Shown one piece after another: positions 4,735-6,343 of a stretch of 6,343 nucleotides of DNA. Each line of letters begins with the position of its first letter. Position 1 is the stretch's first letter. Where the stretch lies: positions 1 to 6,343 of the forward strand of contig CAITBU010000043.1 in assembly GCA_903890595.1 (NCBI GenBank), written 5' to 3'. A model generated the notes under the pieces. It was not told where the DNA came from. It did not search any database and saw only the letters and a list, made by a program, of their open reading frames with translations. A program made the position numbers and the translations under genes. The DNA is from an uncultured Holophagaceae bacterium. GTDB taxonomy: Bacteria; Acidobacteriota; Holophagae; Holophagales; Holophagaceae.

Positions 4735-6263
4735 TACTCGTACTCGATGGTGGCGGGCGGCTTCGAGGTGATGTCGAAGAGCACGCGGTTGATGCCCTTC
4801 ACCTCGTTGACGATGCGCTGGGCGATCTTTTCCAGCAGCTCGTGGGGCAGCCGCGCCCAGTCGGCGGTCATGAAGTCCTCGCTGGTCACGGCCCGCAGGG
4901 CGCAGATGGCCTCATAGGTGCGCTCGTCGCCCATGATGCCCACGGTCTGCACCGGCAGCAGGACGGCGAAGGCCTGGCTGGTGCGGGCATACCACCCACT
5001 CTGGTGCAGCTCCTGGAGGAAGATGGCATCGGCGTTCTGGAGGATGGTGACCCGCTCCCGGGTGATGGTGCCCGGCAGACGCACTGCCAGGCCGGGGCCG
5101 GGGAAGGGGTGCCGCTGGTTCATCTCCTGGGGCAGACCCAGGGCCAGCCCGGTGGCCCGCACTTCATCCTTGAACAGCTCCCGCAGGGGCTCCACCAGCT
5201 GCATGCGCATGCGCTCCGGCAGACCGCCCACGTTGTGGTGGGACTTCACCAGGATGGCGCCACCAATGCCGCTGCTCTCGATCACATCGGGGTAGGTCGT
5301 GCCCTGGCCCAGGAAGTCCGCCTGCACCTTGCCGGCCTCCCGCTCAAAGACCTCGATGAACTTGCCGCCGATGATCTTTCGCTTCTGTTCGGGGTCGGTG
5401 ATGCCTTCCAGGGCGCCGAGGAACTCGTCGGCAGCATCCACCCAGATGACCTTCAGCTCAAAGGGGGCGAAGTAGGCCTGGACCTGCAGCATCTCGTCCT
5501 TGCGCATCAGACCGTGGTCCACAAAGACGCAGGTGAGCTGCTTGCCGATGGCCTTGTGCAGCAGCAGGGCCGCCACGCTGGAGTCCACACCCCCGCTGAG
5601 GCCCAGCACCACCGTGCCCTGCCCCACCTGCTGGCGGATGGCCTGGACCTTCTCCTCGATGAAGTTGCCGGCATTCCAGTCCAGGGCCATGGCGCAGTGC
5701 TTGAGGAAGTTCAGCAGCAGGGGCGTGCCCTGGGCGCTGTGGGTGACCTCCGGATGGAACTGGATCCCGTAGATCCGCCGAGCCGCATCCTCCATGGCCG
5801 CCACCGGCACACCGGGCGTGCGGGCGGTCACCGCAAAGCCAGCCGGGGCCACCTCCACGTGGTCGCCGTGGCTCATCCAGACCTGCTGGGCATGGGGCAG
5901 GCCGGCAAACAGCAGCGAGACCTCGGGGCTGGCCTGAATCTCAGCCTTGCCGTACTCCCGGGTGGTCGCCCGGTGGAGCTGGCCGCCCAGGTTGCGGGCG
6001 ATGATCTGCTGGCCGTAGCAGATGCCCAGCACCGGGACCCCCAGCTCGAGGATGGCCATGTCCAGCTCGGGGGCACCGGGCTCCAGCACGGAGTTGGGGC
6101 CACCCGACAGGATCACACCCCGCAGATCGGGCCCAGCAATGTCGGCCGCCGTGGCGCCGCTGCTGTAGACCAGGCCGAAGGCCCCGAGCTCTCGCAGGCG
6201 CCGGGTGATGAGGCGGGTGTACTGGCTGCCGAAATCGATGATGGCAATGCGTTCGTGGTGCAT
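4734..6263 (-). CDS. guaA: GMP synthase (glutamine-hydrolysing)
   Basis: This cytoplasmic enzyme converts XMP, ATP and glutamine to GMP, the last step of de novo guanine nucleotide synthesis. The 509-residue product is of normal length (E. coli GuaA is about 525). The N-terminal class I amidotransferase has catalytic Cys82 in Gly-Ile-Cys-Tyr-Gly-Gln and the His170/Glu172 pair in Phe-His-Pro-Glu-Val. The ATP pyrophosphatase domain opens with the P-loop Ser-Gly-Gly-Val-Asp-Ser at 223-228. The C-terminal dimerisation domain carries His-Pro-Phe-Pro-Gly-Pro-Gly and ends in the characteristic Pro-Pro-Ala-Thr-Ile-Glu-Tyr-Glu. The ATG at 6263 is chosen because Ile-Ala-Ile-Ile-Asp-Phe-Gly-Ser-Gln begins five residues later, as in the family. 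The frame extends to an ATG at 6311, but those 16 extra residues fall in repeat sequence and look non-coding. The gene is followed by the TPR-like gene with a one-base overlap. No guaB is visible. Confidence 0.98.
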   Translation of the reverse strand: MHHERIAIIDFGSQYTRLITRRLRELGAFGLVYSSGATAADIAGPDLRGVILSGGPNSVLEPGAPELDMAILELGVPVLGICYGQQIIARNLGGQLHRATTREYGKAEIQASPEVSLLFAGLPHAQQVWMSHGDHVEVAPAGFAVTARTPGVPVAAMEDAARRIYGIQFHPEVTHSAQGTPLLLNFLKHCAMALDWNAGNFIEEKVQAIRQQVGQGTVVLGLSGGVDSSVAALLLHKAIGKQLTCVFVDHGLMRKDEMLQVQAYFAPFELKVIWVDAADEFLGALEGITDPEQKRKIIGGKFIEVFEREAGKVQADFLGQGTTYPDVIESSGIGGAILVKSHHNVGGLPERMRMQLVEPLRELFKDEVRATGLALGLPQEMNQRHPFPGPGLAVRLPGTITRERVTILQNADAIFLQELHQSGWYARTSQAFAVLLPVQTVGIMGDERTYEAICALRAVTSEDFMTADWARLPHELLEKIAQRIVNEVKGINRVLFDITSKPPATIEYE

Positions 6264-6273
6264 GGGGGCCCCC
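6264..6273. repeat. GGGGGCCCCC palindrome immediately before the guaA start codon
   Basis: A perfect 10-bp G/C palindrome abuts the guaA ATG. On the minus strand, TTGGGGG is the only Shine-Dalgarno-like stretch, about 5 nt from the ATG. The ribosome site is therefore weak and embedded in self-complementary sequence. Confidence 0.5.
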
Positions 6274-6288
6274 AAGAAAAAGCTACAC

Positions 6289-6342
6289 CGCCAAGTCGCC
6301 AAGGCCGCCAAGAAAGATAGGCAACAGCAGTATTCCTTGGCG
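6289..6342. repeat. CGCCAAG direct repeats with an inverted copy, upstream of guaA
   Basis: CGCCAAG occurs at 6289-6295, 6297-6303 and 6306-6312, with start-to-start spacing of 8 and 9. CCTTGGCG at 6335-6342 is the exact inverse of CGCCAAGG at 6297-6304, across a 30-nt spacer. The element runs into the window edge. It lies in the guaA leader/promoter region, where I see no convincing -35/-10 pair and no recognisable purine riboswitch. Confidence 0.5.
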
Positions 6343-6343
6343 C

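Noticed and set aside
6264..6311. N-terminal extension of GuaA to an ATG at 6311
   Set aside because: The 16 extra residues are not part of the family and lie over the CGCCAAG repeats and the G/C palindrome.
6289..6312. CRISPR array
   Set aside because: Units are 7 bases with 1-2 base gaps, far too short for repeats and spacers.
4842..6320. 492-codon open frame on the plus strand opposite guaA
   Set aside because: Low-complexity Gly/His/Gln/Leu-rich product antisense to an unmistakable GMP synthase; a GC-rich shadow frame.

Overview
The window is GC-rich, densely packed bacterial DNA with two gene blocks that converge near position 3108. It looks like part of the chromosome of an anaerobic or facultative, respiring bacterium. 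Three things suggest this: strong G/C preference at third codon positions, a multiheme cytochrome/Fe-S/NrfD quinone-linked module, and an HD-GYP response regulator beside a housekeeping guaA. The style resembles metal-reducing Acidobacteriota (Holophagae/Geothrix-like) or Desulfuromonadia (Geobacter-like). That placement is an inference from gene content and remembered protein style, not a demonstrated assignment.

Plus strand, 1-3110: four tightly coupled genes run left to right. First is the 3' end of a multi-spanning membrane protein of unassigned family (1-342). Next is an exported tetraheme c-type cytochrome (339-914). Then comes a Tat-exported ferredoxin-like subunit with 16 cysteines arranged for four [4Fe-4S] clusters (911-1843). 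Last is a ten-helix NrfD-type quinone-interacting membrane subunit (1848-3110). The first two junctions are ATGA overlaps and the third is a 4-nt gap, so this is one operon whose promoter lies outside the window. Together the last three genes encode a membrane complex expected to pass electrons between the menaquinone pool and periplasmic hemes. Its architecture matches the CISM/Qrc/Cbc4 class. No molybdopterin catalytic subunit is visible.

Minus strand, 3107-6263, read right to left: guaA (GMP synthase, 6263-4734) overlaps by one base (TAATG) a small helical, TPR-like protein of unknown function (4734-4288). After 59 nt comes a response regulator with an HD-GYP cyclic-di-GMP phosphodiesterase domain (4228-3107). 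The HD-GYP gene and the NrfD gene overlap tail to tail by 4 bases. Both stop codons lie in the centre of a perfect 20-bp palindrome, which makes both proteins end in Glu-Pro-Ala and could form a hairpin in either transcript.

The right edge (6264-6343), upstream of guaA, holds a 10-bp G/C palindrome directly before the start codon. Beyond it are three CGCCAAG copies and an inverted copy at the window edge, possibly part of a dispersed intergenic repeat. There are no gene-free stretches above 300 bases, and I see no tRNA, rRNA, CRISPR array or insertion sequence.
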